Positions 7,688-16,890 are shown, counted from the stretch's first letter. The stretch: DNA of 64,000 nt from Streptomyces sp. NBC_01275 (GCF_026340655.1 NZ_JAPEOZ010000001.1:3100001-3164000); one strand, 5' to 3'. Numbers and translations are program-made. Notes: a model not told the origin generated them from the letters alone.

Positions 7688-9810
7688 GCGGCGCACACGC
7701 CCGGCACACGATCCCGAGGACGCCCGCCGGTCCACCGCCCGCCGGGCCGTCGAGCAACCCCGCCTCGTTCGGGCCGGATCGCTCCGACGGCGGGCTGGAC
7801 CCGCACACCGCCGGCTGGGACTACGCCGACGAGGGGCAGTCCTTCGACGCATGGCACGCCTCGGCCGAACACCGCGCCGTCGCCGGGCGGGACGCCCGGC
7901 CCGGGAAGGCCGCACCGCCCAGGAAGGCCGCACCGCCCGGGAAGGCCGCCCCACCCGGCAGGGGTCCCGCCACCAAGGCGCCCACCGGCAAGGCATCCGT
8001 CGGCAAGGCGACCAGCGGCAAGACGCCGAAGGCCGACCTGGCCACCGAGATCACCGCGTCCCTCGTCGTCTTCCTGGTCGCGCTCCCGCTGTGCATCGGC
8101 GTGGCCGTCGCCTCGGGGGTCTCCGCCGAGCTGGGCATCATCTCGGGCGTCATCGGCGGTCTGGTGGTGGGCGCGGCGCGCGGCAGCACGCTCCAGGTCA
8201 GCGGCCCGGCCGCCGGTCTCGCCGCGCTGGTCGCGGAGACCGTTCTCGAATACGGCGTCGCCATGCTCGGCGTGATCGTGCTCTTCTCGGGTCTGCTGCA
8301 GATCGTCCTCGGCCTGGTGAAGCTGGGCCGTTTCTTCCAGGCGATCTCCCTGGCCGTCGTCCAGGGCATGCTCGCGGGCATCGGCCTGCCGCTGATGTTC
8401 AGCCAGGCCTACCCGGCGATGGACGCGAAGGCCCCCGGCACCCCGCTGGAGAACATGGCCGGGATCCCCGCTCTGCTCGCGGACACGGTCGCCGACCCGC
8501 AGGCGATGATCGCGGCCGGCCTCGGCGTCGTCACGGTCGTGCTGAGCTTCCTGTGGAAGAAGGCGCCCGGACCGGTCAAGAAGGTCCCGGCGGCCCTGGT
8601 CGCGGTGGGCATCGGCATCGCGGTCGCCGCGCTGCCCGGCGTGGACGTGAAGACCCTCCAGGTGGGCAACCTGCTGGCCTCCGTCGACATACCCGGCCCG
8701 GAGCAGTTCGCGGGCCTGGCGGACGTCGGCGTCATCACCGCGATCCTCACCTTCACCGTGATCGCGTCCGCGGAGTCCCTCTTCACCGCGGCCGCCGTGG
8801 ACCGTATGCACGACGGCGCGCGCACCCGCTACAACCCGGAGCTGATCGCGCAGGGCGCCGGCAACACGCTCGCGGGCCTGCTGGGCGCGCTGCCCATCAC
8901 CGCGGTCGTGGCCCGCAGTTCGGCGAACGTCCAGGCGGGCGCGAAGACCCGCCTCTCCCGCACGCTGCACGGCCTGTGGCTGCTGGCGTTCGCCATCCTC
9001 CTCCCCCAGGTGCTGGCCCTGATCCCGATCGCGGTCCTGGCGGGCGTGCTCGTCCACAGCGGCTGGAAGCTCTTCGCGCCCGAGGAGTTCCCGAAGATGT
9101 GGCGGCAGGACCGGGGCGAGTTCGCGGTCATGACGATCACGACGCTGGTCATCGTGGCGACGGCCCTGCTGGAGGGCGTCCTGATCGGCCTCGCCGCGGG
9201 CATCGTGCTGGTCGCGGTGCGCATGTCGCGTACGGTCATCAAGCAGCACGACGAAGAGGACACCGCCAAGGTGGTCATGGCCGGGAACGCGACGTTCCTG
9301 CGCCTGCCCCAGCTCATCGAGGCCCTGGAGTCCGCCGCCGAGTCCGGCAAACCCCGGATCCGCCTGGACCTCACCGGCGTGACCCACCTCGACCACGCCT
9401 GCCGCAGCCAGGTGGAGGAGTTCACCGCCCAACAGCGCGGCAAGGGCCTACGGGTGGAACTCCTGATGCCGGGCCCGGCGAAACGCCCGCCCACGACAGC
9501 CGACCCGACGACGACCGGACCCACGACCGACCACCCCTCGCCCCCCGACCCCCTGCCCCGCCGCCCGGCCGCCCCGGCCGCCACCGCCGCGGCCCCCGGC
9601 CCCACCGCCGAGTGGTTCTACCTGGACACCAGGCCCATGCCGGAGGACTTCGCCCAGCGCTACGCGGAGGAGTACGCGCCGAGGCAGGAACGTCGAGAGG
9701 GGAACGGCCAGGGATACGGGGACGGCCAGGGACACGGGAACGGGCAGGCATACGGGAACGGGCAGGGCTATACGGAGGGGTGGCACGCGGACGGGTACGC
9801 GGCCCGCTGA
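7684..9810 (+). CDS. SulP family inorganic anion (probably bicarbonate) transporter
   Basis: Membrane transporter of 708 residues. The core, about 120-570, has the usual SulP helices (EITASLVVFLVALPLCIGVA, AARGSTLQVSGPAAGLAALV) and a C-terminal STAS-like domain (IRLDLTGVTHLDHACRSQVE). The coupling to carbonic anhydrase suggests bicarbonate as substrate rather than sulfate; this is inference. The ends are unusual: a 115-residue N-terminal tail with Lys/Ala/Pro repeats (KAAPPRKAAPPGKAAPPG) and a C-terminal tail with Gly/Asn/Gln/Tyr repeats (GNGQAYGNGQGY). Both tails are probably disordered and cytoplasmic. Confidence 0.93.
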   Translation: MSGAHARHTIPRTPAGPPPAGPSSNPASFGPDRSDGGLDPHTAGWDYADEGQSFDAWHASAEHRAVAGRDARPGKAAPPRKAAPPGKAAPPGRGPATKAPTGKASVGKATSGKTPKADLATEITASLVVFLVALPLCIGVAVASGVSAELGIISGVIGGLVVGAARGSTLQVSGPAAGLAALVAETVLEYGVAMLGVIVLFSGLLQIVLGLVKLGRFFQAISLAVVQGMLAGIGLPLMFSQAYPAMDAKAPGTPLENMAGIPALLADTVADPQAMIAAGLGVVTVVLSFLWKKAPGPVKKVPAALVAVGIGIAVAALPGVDVKTLQVGNLLASVDIPGPEQFAGLADVGVITAILTFTVIASAESLFTAAAVDRMHDGARTRYNPELIAQGAGNTLAGLLGALPITAVVARSSANVQAGAKTRLSRTLHGLWLLAFAILLPQVLALIPIAVLAGVLVHSGWKLFAPEEFPKMWRQDRGEFAVMTITTLVIVATALLEGVLIGLAAGIVLVAVRMSRTVIKQHDEEDTAKVVMAGNATFLRLPQLIEALESAAESGKPRIRLDLTGVTHLDHACRSQVEEFTAQQRGKGLRVELLMPGPAKRPPTTADPTTTGPTTDHPSPPDPLPRRPAAPAATAAAPGPTAEWFYLDTRPMPEDFAQRYAEEYAPRQERREGNGQGYGDGQGHGNGQAYGNGQGYTEGWHADGYAAR

Positions 9811-9812
9811 GG

Positions 9813-9894
9813 ATGGATGCACGGGCCAACGCGCACGCACTGTGCATCCATGCGCACGCACTGTGCATCCATGCGCACGTACTGCGCGCCCAAC
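9813..9894 (+). repeat. 21-bp tandem repeat and hairpin after the SulP gene
   Basis: The unit GCGCACGCACTGTGCATCC plus AT occurs at 9831-9851 and 9852-9872, with a decayed third copy from 9873. Upstream, ATGGATGCAC (9813-9822) is the exact reverse complement of GTGCATCCAT (9842-9851), so transcripts can fold a 10-bp stem. It sits between convergent genes and may act as a terminator, but there is no T tract. Confidence 0.7.
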
Positions 9895-9916
9895 GCGTCC
9901 GGCGTCCGCCCCTCCG

Positions 9917-10846
9917 CTACGCCCCCTTGAGGCCCTCGTACGACACCCCGGTCAGCCGTTCCGACTCCGCCCACAGCGCGGCGGACGCCCGGTCGTCGAG
10001 GGTCCAGGGCGCTCGCCGCGAGGGTGCGGGCGCCCCGCGCCACATCGCGAAGGAGGGCCCGGTGAAGGAGTCCGGCCGGACCCCGGGCGCGGTCGCCGCG
10101 TAGAGGGCGGGCAGCGCACCGGCCTCGGCGGGCTGGGCGATCACCCGGTTGCCGAGCTCCATCAGCCGCTCGGCGACCCGGCGCCCCTCCGCGCGCGGCC
10201 CGGCCGTCTGGAGGTTGGTCGCCGCGTACCCCGGGTGCGCGGCCGCCGCCACGACGTCGGCTCCGGTCGCCTCCAGCCTGCGCGCGAACTCGTGCGTGAA
10301 GAGCAGGTTGGCGGTCTTGGCGCGGCCGTAGGCGGTCCAACGCCGGTACCTGCGCTCGCTGTTGAGGTCATGGATGTCGATGTTGCCGAGCAGGTGCGCA
10401 AAGCTGGAAACGGTGACGACACGGGCGCCGGGCGTGGCGAGCAGTGCGGGCAGCAGCAGTCCGGTGAGGGCGAAGTGCCCGAGGTGGTTCACCCCGAACT
10501 GCGTCTCGAAGCCGTCGACGGTCGTGCCGTACGGCATCGCCATCACGCCCGCGTTGTTGACGAGCAGATCGACCCGCTCGTACGGCAGCCCGGCCGCGAA
10601 CTCCCTTACGGAGGCGAGGTCCCCGAGATCAAGAACCCGCAACTCGACGTCAGAACCCGGCACTTCATCGCGAAGCAGCTCGACGGCAGCCCTCCCCCGC
10701 GCCTCGCTCCGACACGCGAGGACCACCCGGGCCCCCTTGCGGGCCAGCTCCCGGGCGGTGACGTAGCCGAGGCCGCTGTTGGCGCCGGTGACGACCGCCG
10801 TGCGGCCGCCCTGGTCGGGGATGTCGTACGTGCTCCAGCCGGACAT
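9917..10846 (-). CDS. short-chain dehydrogenase/reductase
   Basis: NAD(P)-dependent oxidoreductase of 309 residues, of the WW-oxidoreductase/retinol-dehydrogenase-like branch. It shows the nucleotide motif TGANSGLG near residue 21, NNAGVM in the middle, a catalytic serine in VVTVSSFAH and the Y-x3-K motif in YGRAKTANLL. The substrate cannot be told from the sequence. It is transcribed alone and divergently from the exported protein gene at 11069. Confidence 0.92.
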   Translation of the reverse strand: MSGWSTYDIPDQGGRTAVVTGANSGLGYVTARELARKGARVVLACRSEARGRAAVELLRDEVPGSDVELRVLDLGDLASVREFAAGLPYERVDLLVNNAGVMAMPYGTTVDGFETQFGVNHLGHFALTGLLLPALLATPGARVVTVSSFAHLLGNIDIHDLNSERRYRRWTAYGRAKTANLLFTHEFARRLEATGADVVAAAAHPGYAATNLQTAGPRAEGRRVAERLMELGNRVIAQPAEAGALPALYAATAPGVRPDSFTGPSFAMWRGAPAPSRRAPWTLDDRASAALWAESERLTGVSYEGLKGA

Positions 10847-11068
10847 GACCGGTCTCCCTCCGCTGCTGCCTCGCAGCCTACGACGCGTGGGGTCACGCGT
10901 CCGGGAGCGCCGGAGCCGGGAGGGCCATCGAATTGAAAGGAACCTGACAGCGGGGGAATGGAACACGACCGGCCGCCGGCTCGTTACTCGCCCACGAAGC
11001 TCGCCGACGAAGTCGTCGTCACCAGGCAATGCGTCCGCCGCCCGACCCCACTCCCGGAGGCACCGACC

Positions 11069-12028
11069 ATGACCCGCACCCCCACCCCCGGCCCCACCCC
11101 CGGTCCGTCCCGCCGCACCGTCCTCGGCGGCGCAGCGGCGGCCGCACTCACCCTGACGGCGGTCACGGCGACTCCGGCCGGCGCCGCGACGAAGGCGCAG
11201 TGGCCCACCGACTACCCCCTCCCCGACGGCTGGCTGCCCGAGGGCATCGCCATCGGCAGCAAGCCGTACGCCTACCAGGGCTCCCGCGCCAACGGCGGCA
11301 TCTACCGCACCGACCTGCGCACCGGAGAGGGCCAGGTCCTCTACGCGGGCGGCACGGGCGAGATCGCGGTCGGCCTGAAGCTGGACCACGACGGCCTCCT
11401 GTACGTGGCGGGCAGCACCGGAGTGGCCCGGGTCATCGACTCCCGCACGGGCGAGCTGCTGACGACCCATCAACTCACTGAGGCAGCGGGCCACTTCATC
11501 AACGACGTCACCCTGCTCGGCGACCGCGCCTGGTTCACCGACTCACGCGAAGCCGTCCTGTACGGCGCACCGCGCGGCCGCACCGGCGAGATCCGCGCCC
11601 TCCCCCTCACCGGCGACTGGGTCCAGCTCCCCGACGTCATCAACGCCAACGGCGTCGTCGGCACACCGGACGGCCGCGGCCTGATCGTCGTCAAGAGCAC
11701 CCCGGGCGAGCTGTACAACGTGGACCTCAAGACGGGGTACGCCACGAAGATCACGCTGGTCGGCGCGACCGACGTCGCGAACGGCGACGGCCTCTACCGC
11801 ATAGGCCGCACCCTGTACGTCGTCCAGAACCGCCTGAACCTGATCAGCGTCTGGTCCCTCGACCGCACGGCGACCACCGCCACCCTGACCCGCACGATCA
11901 CCGACCCCCGCTTCGACGTCCCCACCACGGCTGCCCGCTACGGCGACCGCCTCTACCTGGTCAACGCCCGCTTCACGAGCCCACAGCTCCCGGAGACGAC
12001 GTTCACGGCGGTGGCGGTGTCGATCTGA
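11069..12028 (+). CDS. Tat-exported beta-propeller-like protein (SMP-30/gluconolactonase-like)
   Basis: Secreted protein of 319 residues. The N terminus carries a twin-arginine signal (SRRTVLGGAAAAALTLTA, cleavage likely after PAGA near residue 41). The rest is made of repeated strand-like segments (GGIYRTDLRTGEGQVLYAG, GLLYVAGSTGVARVIDSRTG, RTLYVVQNRLNLISVWSLD) that suggest a six-bladed propeller. A CGGAGG ribosome site lies seven bases before the ATG. Whether it is an enzyme or a binding protein is unknown. Confidence 0.85.
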   Translation: MTRTPTPGPTPGPSRRTVLGGAAAAALTLTAVTATPAGAATKAQWPTDYPLPDGWLPEGIAIGSKPYAYQGSRANGGIYRTDLRTGEGQVLYAGGTGEIAVGLKLDHDGLLYVAGSTGVARVIDSRTGELLTTHQLTEAAGHFINDVTLLGDRAWFTDSREAVLYGAPRGRTGEIRALPLTGDWVQLPDVINANGVVGTPDGRGLIVVKSTPGELYNVDLKTGYATKITLVGATDVANGDGLYRIGRTLYVVQNRLNLISVWSLDRTATTATLTRTITDPRFDVPTTAARYGDRLYLVNARFTSPQLPETTFTAVAVSI

Positions 12029-12056
12029 CGGACGGCTCCACCCAACCCTCGTGGCA

Positions 12057-12091
12057 GGGGCGGCACTTGGATGGAACCCGAGTGCCGCCCC
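12057..12091 (+). terminator. hairpin terminator after the exported protein gene
   Basis: GGGGCGGCACT (12057-12067) pairs perfectly with AGTGCCGCCCC (12081-12091) over a 13-base loop, 29 bases after the stop codon. There is no T run, as is common for Streptomyces terminators. Confidence 0.75.
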
Positions 12092-12175
12092 CGTCGTCTG
12101 ATGCGGCCTGGCATGATGAGCGCATGACGATGACGGTGACGATGACGATGACCACCACGGCCTGCCGAAAGGCAG

Positions 12176-12658
12176 ATGCCGCGTAGTCGCCCGGGCGCCC
12201 TGCGCGCTCGCCAGACCCCCGGCTCCCCCTCTCGCACCCGCACCCGCACCCGCGAGGAGCCCCAGCCGGAACGCATCCCCGGCCTCTCCGCCCGTACCAG
12301 CCTCGCGATCCACCGCGTGGAACACGAGCACGCCGGTTTCCACGTTTTCCGCGGCTCGACGGAGCGCGCGCTGCACCGCTACCACGCGTTCGTGACCACC
12401 CCCGGCCGCCGCATCCTCTACCCCCGCACGGCCGTGTGCCCCGCCTGCCCCGGCTGCGCCTTCGACGACGTCCGCCACGCCCGAGACGTTCTGGACGAGA
12501 TCCTCCCCCTGCTCCCACCCAGACCCCGCGCCGAACTGGCCCGCACGATAAAGACCCTGGACCGCCGCTACCTGCACCGCACCCTGCCCGACCCCCGCGT
12601 CCCGCCCACCGCCCCCTGGTGGCACCACCGCCTGGCCGAGGGCGCGGAGGGCTGGTGA
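12176..12658 (+). CDS. conserved-looking hypothetical protein with CPACPGC motif
   Basis: Predicted 160-residue cytoplasmic protein that I do not recognise. Residues 1-45 are Arg/Pro/Thr-rich and may not all be translated. The rest looks like a folded domain (LAIHRVEHEHAGFHVFRG, RILYPRTAVCPACPGC) with three close cysteines that could bind metal, and ends in a helical, Arg-rich segment. The chosen ATG follows CGAAAGGCAG, a modest ribosome site; a start further downstream is possible. It sits alone between a terminator and a convergent gene. Confidence 0.65.
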   Translation: MPRSRPGALRARQTPGSPSRTRTRTREEPQPERIPGLSARTSLAIHRVEHEHAGFHVFRGSTERALHRYHAFVTTPGRRILYPRTAVCPACPGCAFDDVRHARDVLDEILPLLPPRPRAELARTIKTLDRRYLHRTLPDPRVPPTAPWWHHRLAEGAEGW

Positions 12659-12751
12659 CCGATGCGCGCGCAAGGGCCACAAACAGGCCACGCCGTGCAC
12701 CGCCGGCACCGCTCCCGTCCACATGGGCGGACCGGGCTACGGCCGTGACGG

Positions 12752-13726
12752 CTACGCGCTCCCCACCTGATAGCCGTCCGCGTAGGTGACCAGCAACGGT
12801 CCCGCCCCGCGTTGATCACCTTCGTACCGCAGGACGACGGGCCGCTCGGTGAGAACGACGGCGTCCTCCAACGGCCACCACCACCCGCCGACCTGATACA
12901 CGGCCTCCTGCACAGCCTCCAGCGCCGACGACGCGGGCAGGCCGGCGGCGGCGAGCATGCAGCGCCAACGGATCAGCTCTCTCGGCGTGCTCCAGGAATC
13001 CAGCCAGCCGCCGAACTCCTCGAAGAAATAGATCCGCTCCCGGCTCGGCGGCGGTGGCGGCGTGATGACGTCCCCGTCCCGCCGGGGCGGCACGATGCGC
13101 TCCGGAACGGGACCACGGAGCCGACCCAGCAGCTCCCCGTACACCGACGTGGCAATGCGGGAGAGAGACTGATTGGTCGACCAGTCGAAAACCCTGCTCA
13201 TCTCCTGCTCCAGCTCGTAGGCACCGCGCACATCCCGCAGCCAGTGATAGTCGAGCTGGTCGAACATAGGGGACCCCAGAGCCTCGACTAGCTGCGCCTG
13301 CGCACCAGAGGTGTCGTAGAACACCTCGGCCACCCGCCGCCTCCCACGAACCTGAACCTGAACCTGCTCACGGATCCGCTCAACCGCCTGCGTCGCAAAC
13401 GCCGGTGCCACGGACATCGGCGGCCCGGCATCGGCATCGGCATCGGCATCGGCATCGGCATCGGCATCGGCGAGCGAAATCCCGTCGAGCCGCTCCTCCC
13501 ACCCACGCCACAACACCCAACTCGCCAGCGCGCCCCCGAGCGGCGAATCCATCCACACGACCGTCCGGGGAACGGCCATGCCATGCGCCCGATACACCTC
13601 GCCGACCGCGGCCTCAGCCGCCCCCCGATCACAACGCCCGGTGGACAGCCCACCCTTCAACCACCTGCCCGATTCCTCCACCACACGCGCCTTGACGGCC
13701 TCGGTCACCAACTCTTCATAGCCCAC
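12752..13726 (-). CDS. hypothetical protein with DUF6745-like features and Asp-Ala repeat
   Basis: A 324-residue protein of unknown function. It has the general look of large uncharacterised actinobacterial proteins with paired aromatic segments (FDQLDYHWLRDVRGAYELE, YFFEEFGGWLDSWSTPREL). The family name is a weak guess. A run of seven Asp-Ala dipeptides lies near residue 90 and is encoded by a hexanucleotide repeat. The GTG start (VGYEELVTEA) follows a GGAAGGG ribosome site. Confidence 0.75.
   Translation of the reverse strand: MGYEELVTEAVKARVVEESGRWLKGGLSTGRCDRGAAEAAVGEVYRAHGMAVPRTVVWMDSPLGGALASWVLWRGWEERLDGISLADADADADADADADAGPPMSVAPAFATQAVERIREQVQVQVRGRRRVAEVFYDTSGAQAQLVEALGSPMFDQLDYHWLRDVRGAYELEQEMSRVFDWSTNQSLSRIATSVYGELLGRLRGPVPERIVPPRRDGDVITPPPPPSRERIYFFEEFGGWLDSWSTPRELIRWRCMLAAAGLPASSALEAVQEAVYQVGGWWWPLEDAVVLTERPVVLRYEGDQRGAGPLLVTYADGYQVGSA
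13427..13470. repeat. hexanucleotide microsatellite (GGCATC)7
   Basis: Seven perfect GGCATC copies plus GG, read on the minus strand as GATGCC, i.e. Asp-Ala. It is inside the hypothetical gene at 12752-13726. Copy changes would keep the frame, because the unit is six bases. Confidence 0.95.
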
Positions 13727-13858
13727 GCGGCACGCCCTTCCCTTCAATGAATGCGTCTTTCCACCCCAGTCCCCCTTCGGCACCGGCACCCACCCTCCAA
13801 GCAGCAAGGGGCGGTCTCCCAGAAGGCGCCACCCCTTGCCTGTTCCTGCTCCCGACCG

Positions 13859-16156
13859 TCAATCCCGCCGAATCAGCTCGGGGTCGATCCGACGTCCGAT
13901 CAACGGCAGGGATCCGAGGGCGGCGACGACCACGACACCGAGAGCGGACGCGAGAAGCAGGGGCAGCCCTGCGCCGTCCCAGAAGATGGCCCCGCCACCT
14001 GTCACCAGGTAGCTGGACTCGGCCATCTTCCCGGTGACCACGGCCAGTACGAGCCCGATCCCCAAGGGCAACACCACCTGCGCGAACTGAACGGCCCGGA
14101 GCGTCCGGGGCCTGGCCCCGAGCAAGGCCAGCGCAGTGACCTGCGGTCGGCGTTCCACGGCTCGGTCGGTTGCAGCGACGAAGTAGGCGGCTACGCCGAT
14201 GATGAGGCCCAGGACCATGCCTACTGCCAGGAGGGTCTTGATGACTGTGATCTGCTGGAGGGCTGCGGCATCCACACCGTGCGCCTCGACCTCGATCGTA
14301 GGGTCGACCCCCGCGATGCCTTCGAGTACGGAGCGCACAGCCTCGGGGGCGGCGCTGCTCAGAAGAGCGAGAGTGGCTTCCCCCTCGGGGCGGAAACCGG
14401 CGGGGAAGGAGGACGGCGGGATCAGAACAGTGCCGCTGCCGACCATCTGCGCTGCCGTGTCGTCGTGGTAACGGACCGTCTGGCGTGGCACCTGCACCGT
14501 GACGACCCGGCGCTGCCCTTCGGAGTTCCGCAGGTGAAAGGGGAATCGGCTTCCTGGCTTGCTGTGCTCGTCGTACATGTGGTCCGGAACCATCAGCCGC
14601 GCAGGCCGTCCGTCGACGCAGTTCTCAACCGCTGATGCCATCCTGCGCAGCTGACCACAAGTGGCGATCACTGCACTGATACTCGTCGGCCATTCCTCGC
14701 TGTTGGAGTCCGTCCATGATTCCGCCAGAATGACGTGGCTGCGGACGCCCGGCACCTTCGTGAGCGCCCGCTCCTTGTTCTCAGGAACATCGCCAAGCCG
14801 CATGGTGTAGAGCTGAACCGGCGCAGTGTTCTTGGATACCTGATCAAGCTCGATGAGCACGCCCTGCGTGAGCGACGCCGCATAGACCAGCATCACCAGA
14901 CCGGTCGCCACGCGGATAGCTCCGCCCGGTTCCGCCTCGTTGCGGCGCATGGCAAGGCCGAGGGACAGCGAACCAGTCGATCGGGCCACCTGTCGGGCGA
15001 GGGCGCGCGAGAGGACCGGCAGCGAAAGCACGAGACCGGTACCGACCAGCACGACGGCGAGTGGCATCAGGATCGAGGAGAGCCCTGTGTCGGTGGGTGC
15101 ATGCCCCGTCGCACCGGCCACGCAGTATCCGATGACAATGCCCACTCCTGGAACAAGCGGGAGCAGGCCCCAGAGGCGAGGCGCTTTCTCCACGGCGCTG
15201 CGCCGCACGGCCAACGGGTTGGCCGCAGCCTTCTTCGCTCCGACCCGGCCCACGAACCAGGCCATCGCCGGACAACCCGCCAGGCAGATGAAGAGTGCGA
15301 TCACGGGCAGCGAACCGTCAGCCGGGTACCACTTGAATCCAGGCAGCCCGATCCGTGAAACCAGTTGGTTGACGACCCAGTACGCGCCCAGACCGAGGAC
15401 AGCTCCCAGCAAGGCGGCAGCAACGGTCTCGGACGCATTGACGCGCTGTGTGCCCTTTCTGCTCAGTCCGAGCAAGCGCAGCGCCGCCAACCGCCTCATA
15501 CGAGCGGCGGCGGACAGCTGGGCACACACGGAGAGAAAGACCGCCAGCGGAAGCAGCACGACGCCTGCCAAGGTGAAGCGCAGGATATCGAGTGTCGAAG
15601 GCTCCACGGTGGGAAAGCGTGTGTCCGATCCTCCGAACTCCGTCAAATGCCCGCCTGCCTTGAGCTCCTCTCGACTGGCACCGATGTATGCGTAGAGCTC
15701 GTCGGGTTGAGCCAGTCCCTGGGCTGAAATCAGCCCCATCTCTCTCCCGGGCAGGAGTTGCGCAAGGCCGGGATCGCTCCTCAGGAGCTCGTGCAGCCGA
15801 GGCGACACAAACACCTCACCAGAGTCGGGAAGTTCACGGAGACCCGGCGGTGGGTTGATGGGCGTTTTTCCCATGGCCACGAAGATCCGCGTGAGGGGTT
15901 CCGAACCGTAGGGGTCCAGCCTGGTGAGTGCGAGCCCGCTCCCCCCGGTGGAGAGACAACTGCCCCGCCCGTTCGAGCAATCCGGCTCACGAGCTGCCTT
16001 GCGGGCGTCCTGGGCGGCGAGAATGCCGGGAATCGCGAGGACGACCGCCAGACAGCACACCCCGATCCCGCTGCCCACGACCATGAGCAGGAAACGCACA
16101 CGATTACCCCGCCCGCTGCCCAGCAACAGCCGTAAGCCCAAGAGGAGTTCCCTCAC
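13859..16156 (-). CDS. FtsX-like ABC transporter permease
   Basis: Membrane subunit (765 residues) of a MacB/LolCE-type ABC system, which usually moves lipids, peptides or lipoproteins or transmits mechanical force rather than importing nutrients. Ten hydrophobic helices are visible in the pattern of two FtsX domains with a large external domain after the first helix (about 45-190) and another after about residue 450. The GTG start overlaps the stop of the ATPase gene (GTGA). The base composition is visibly lower in GC than the flanks, suggesting acquisition. The substrate is unknown. Confidence 0.9.
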   Translation of the reverse strand: MRELLLGLRLLLGSGRGNRVRFLLMVVGSGIGVCCLAVVLAIPGILAAQDARKAAREPDCSNGRGSCLSTGGSGLALTRLDPYGSEPLTRIFVAMGKTPINPPPGLRELPDSGEVFVSPRLHELLRSDPGLAQLLPGREMGLISAQGLAQPDELYAYIGASREELKAGGHLTEFGGSDTRFPTVEPSTLDILRFTLAGVVLLPLAVFLSVCAQLSAAARMRRLAALRLLGLSRKGTQRVNASETVAAALLGAVLGLGAYWVVNQLVSRIGLPGFKWYPADGSLPVIALFICLAGCPAMAWFVGRVGAKKAAANPLAVRRSAVEKAPRLWGLLPLVPGVGIVIGYCVAGATGHAPTDTGLSSILMPLAVVLVGTGLVLSLPVLSRALARQVARSTGSLSLGLAMRRNEAEPGGAIRVATGLVMLVYAASLTQGVLIELDQVSKNTAPVQLYTMRLGDVPENKERALTKVPGVRSHVILAESWTDSNSEEWPTSISAVIATCGQLRRMASAVENCVDGRPARLMVPDHMYDEHSKPGSRFPFHLRNSEGQRRVVTVQVPRQTVRYHDDTAAQMVGSGTVLIPPSSFPAGFRPEGEATLALLSSAAPEAVRSVLEGIAGVDPTIEVEAHGVDAAALQQITVIKTLLAVGMVLGLIIGVAAYFVAATDRAVERRPQVTALALLGARPRTLRAVQFAQVVLPLGIGLVLAVVTGKMAESSYLVTGGGAIFWDGAGLPLLLASALGVVVVAALGSLPLIGRRIDPELIRRD

Positions 16157-16839
16157 GACGCCTCCCGCACTTGGGCCGTGAGCACTCCGTCGCACATGGT
16201 GTACCGGTTGTCAGCCCGCGCTGCCACCTGCGTGTCGTGGGTCACGAGCACCACGGCCGTCCCCTGCGATCGTGCCAGGGTGAGGAATTCATCCAGCACA
16301 GCCGTAGCGTTGCCGCTGTCGAGCGAGCCAGTGGGTTCATCTGCGAAAACGACGGCAGGCCTGTGTACCAACGCACGTGCCACCGCGACGCGTTGACTCT
16401 GCCCTCCGGACACTTGCGACGGACGTCGCTCGCGCAGGTCCGCGAGGCCGAGCCGCCCCAGGACCTCACCGGCCACGGCGAGGGCTTCAGCCTTGCGCTG
16501 TCCGGCAAGCCGGAGCGGCAGCGCCGTGTTTTCCTCCACGGTCAGTTCGGGCAGAAGTTCGCCGTACTGGAAGACGAAGCCGAACCGTTCACGACGAAGC
16601 GCGCTGAGCTCTTCGTCATCGAGCGCACCGAGGGAGCGCCCTTCGAAACAGACCTCACCGCAGGCAACTGGCAGCACCCCTGCCAGGCAATAGAGCAGCG
16701 ACGACTTGCCCGACCCGCTTTGACCGGTGATCGCTGCGACCTCGCCTCGGCGCAGCGCGATCTGCGCGTTCCTGACGGCCGGCGTCTCCCCATAGAAGAG
16801 GTCGACTCCCTTGGCGGAAAGGACTTCTGACGTGTTGAT
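16153..16839 (-). CDS. ABC transporter ATP-binding protein (no standard start codon)
   Basis: ATPase partner of the permease. In frame from 16839 are Walker A (GQSGSGKSSLL), Q loop (FVFQYGELLPELT), signature (VSGGQSQRVAVARAL), Walker B (AVVFADEPTGSLD) and H loop (VLVTHD), about 228 residues. No ATG, GTG or TTG precedes Walker A in this frame: stops TGA and TAG are followed directly by a ribosome-site-like AGGGG, six bases, then ATC at 16839-16837. I propose AUC as start. The first ordinary start (GTG before LPVACGEV) would delete the P-loop. A sequence error or inactive gene is the alternative. Confidence 0.8.
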   Translation of the reverse strand: MNTSEVLSAKGVDLFYGETPAVRNAQIALRRGEVAAITGQSGSGKSSLLYCLAGVLPVACGEVCFEGRSLGALDDEELSALRRERFGFVFQYGELLPELTVEENTALPLRLAGQRKAEALAVAGEVLGRLGLADLRERRPSQVSGGQSQRVAVARALVHRPAVVFADEPTGSLDSGNATAVLDEFLTLARSQGTAVVLVTHDTQVAARADNRYTMCDGVLTAQVREAS

Positions 16840-16858
16840 CTCGTTCCCCTATCAAGAG

Positions 16859-16890
16859 CCCGAGCCCAGGGGCATCCACCTGGGCTCGGG
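16859..16890 (-). terminator. hairpin terminator after the small secreted protein gene
   Basis: CCCGAGCCCAGG (16859-16870) and CCTGGGCTCGGG (16879-16890) form a perfect 12-bp stem with an 8-base loop, just after the stop of the minus-strand gene at 16904. It separates that gene from the ABC transporter genes. Confidence 0.85.

Noticed and set aside
7618..9432. 604-codon minus-strand frame across the SulP gene
   Set aside because: Shadow frame full of Arg/Asp/Gln with no domain; the plus frame has SulP helices.
12121..12182. Leader peptide from ATGACGATGACGG repeats before the 12176 gene
   Set aside because: It would read MTMTVTMTMTTTACRKADAA and stop, but lacks a clear ribosome site and any attenuator-like structure.
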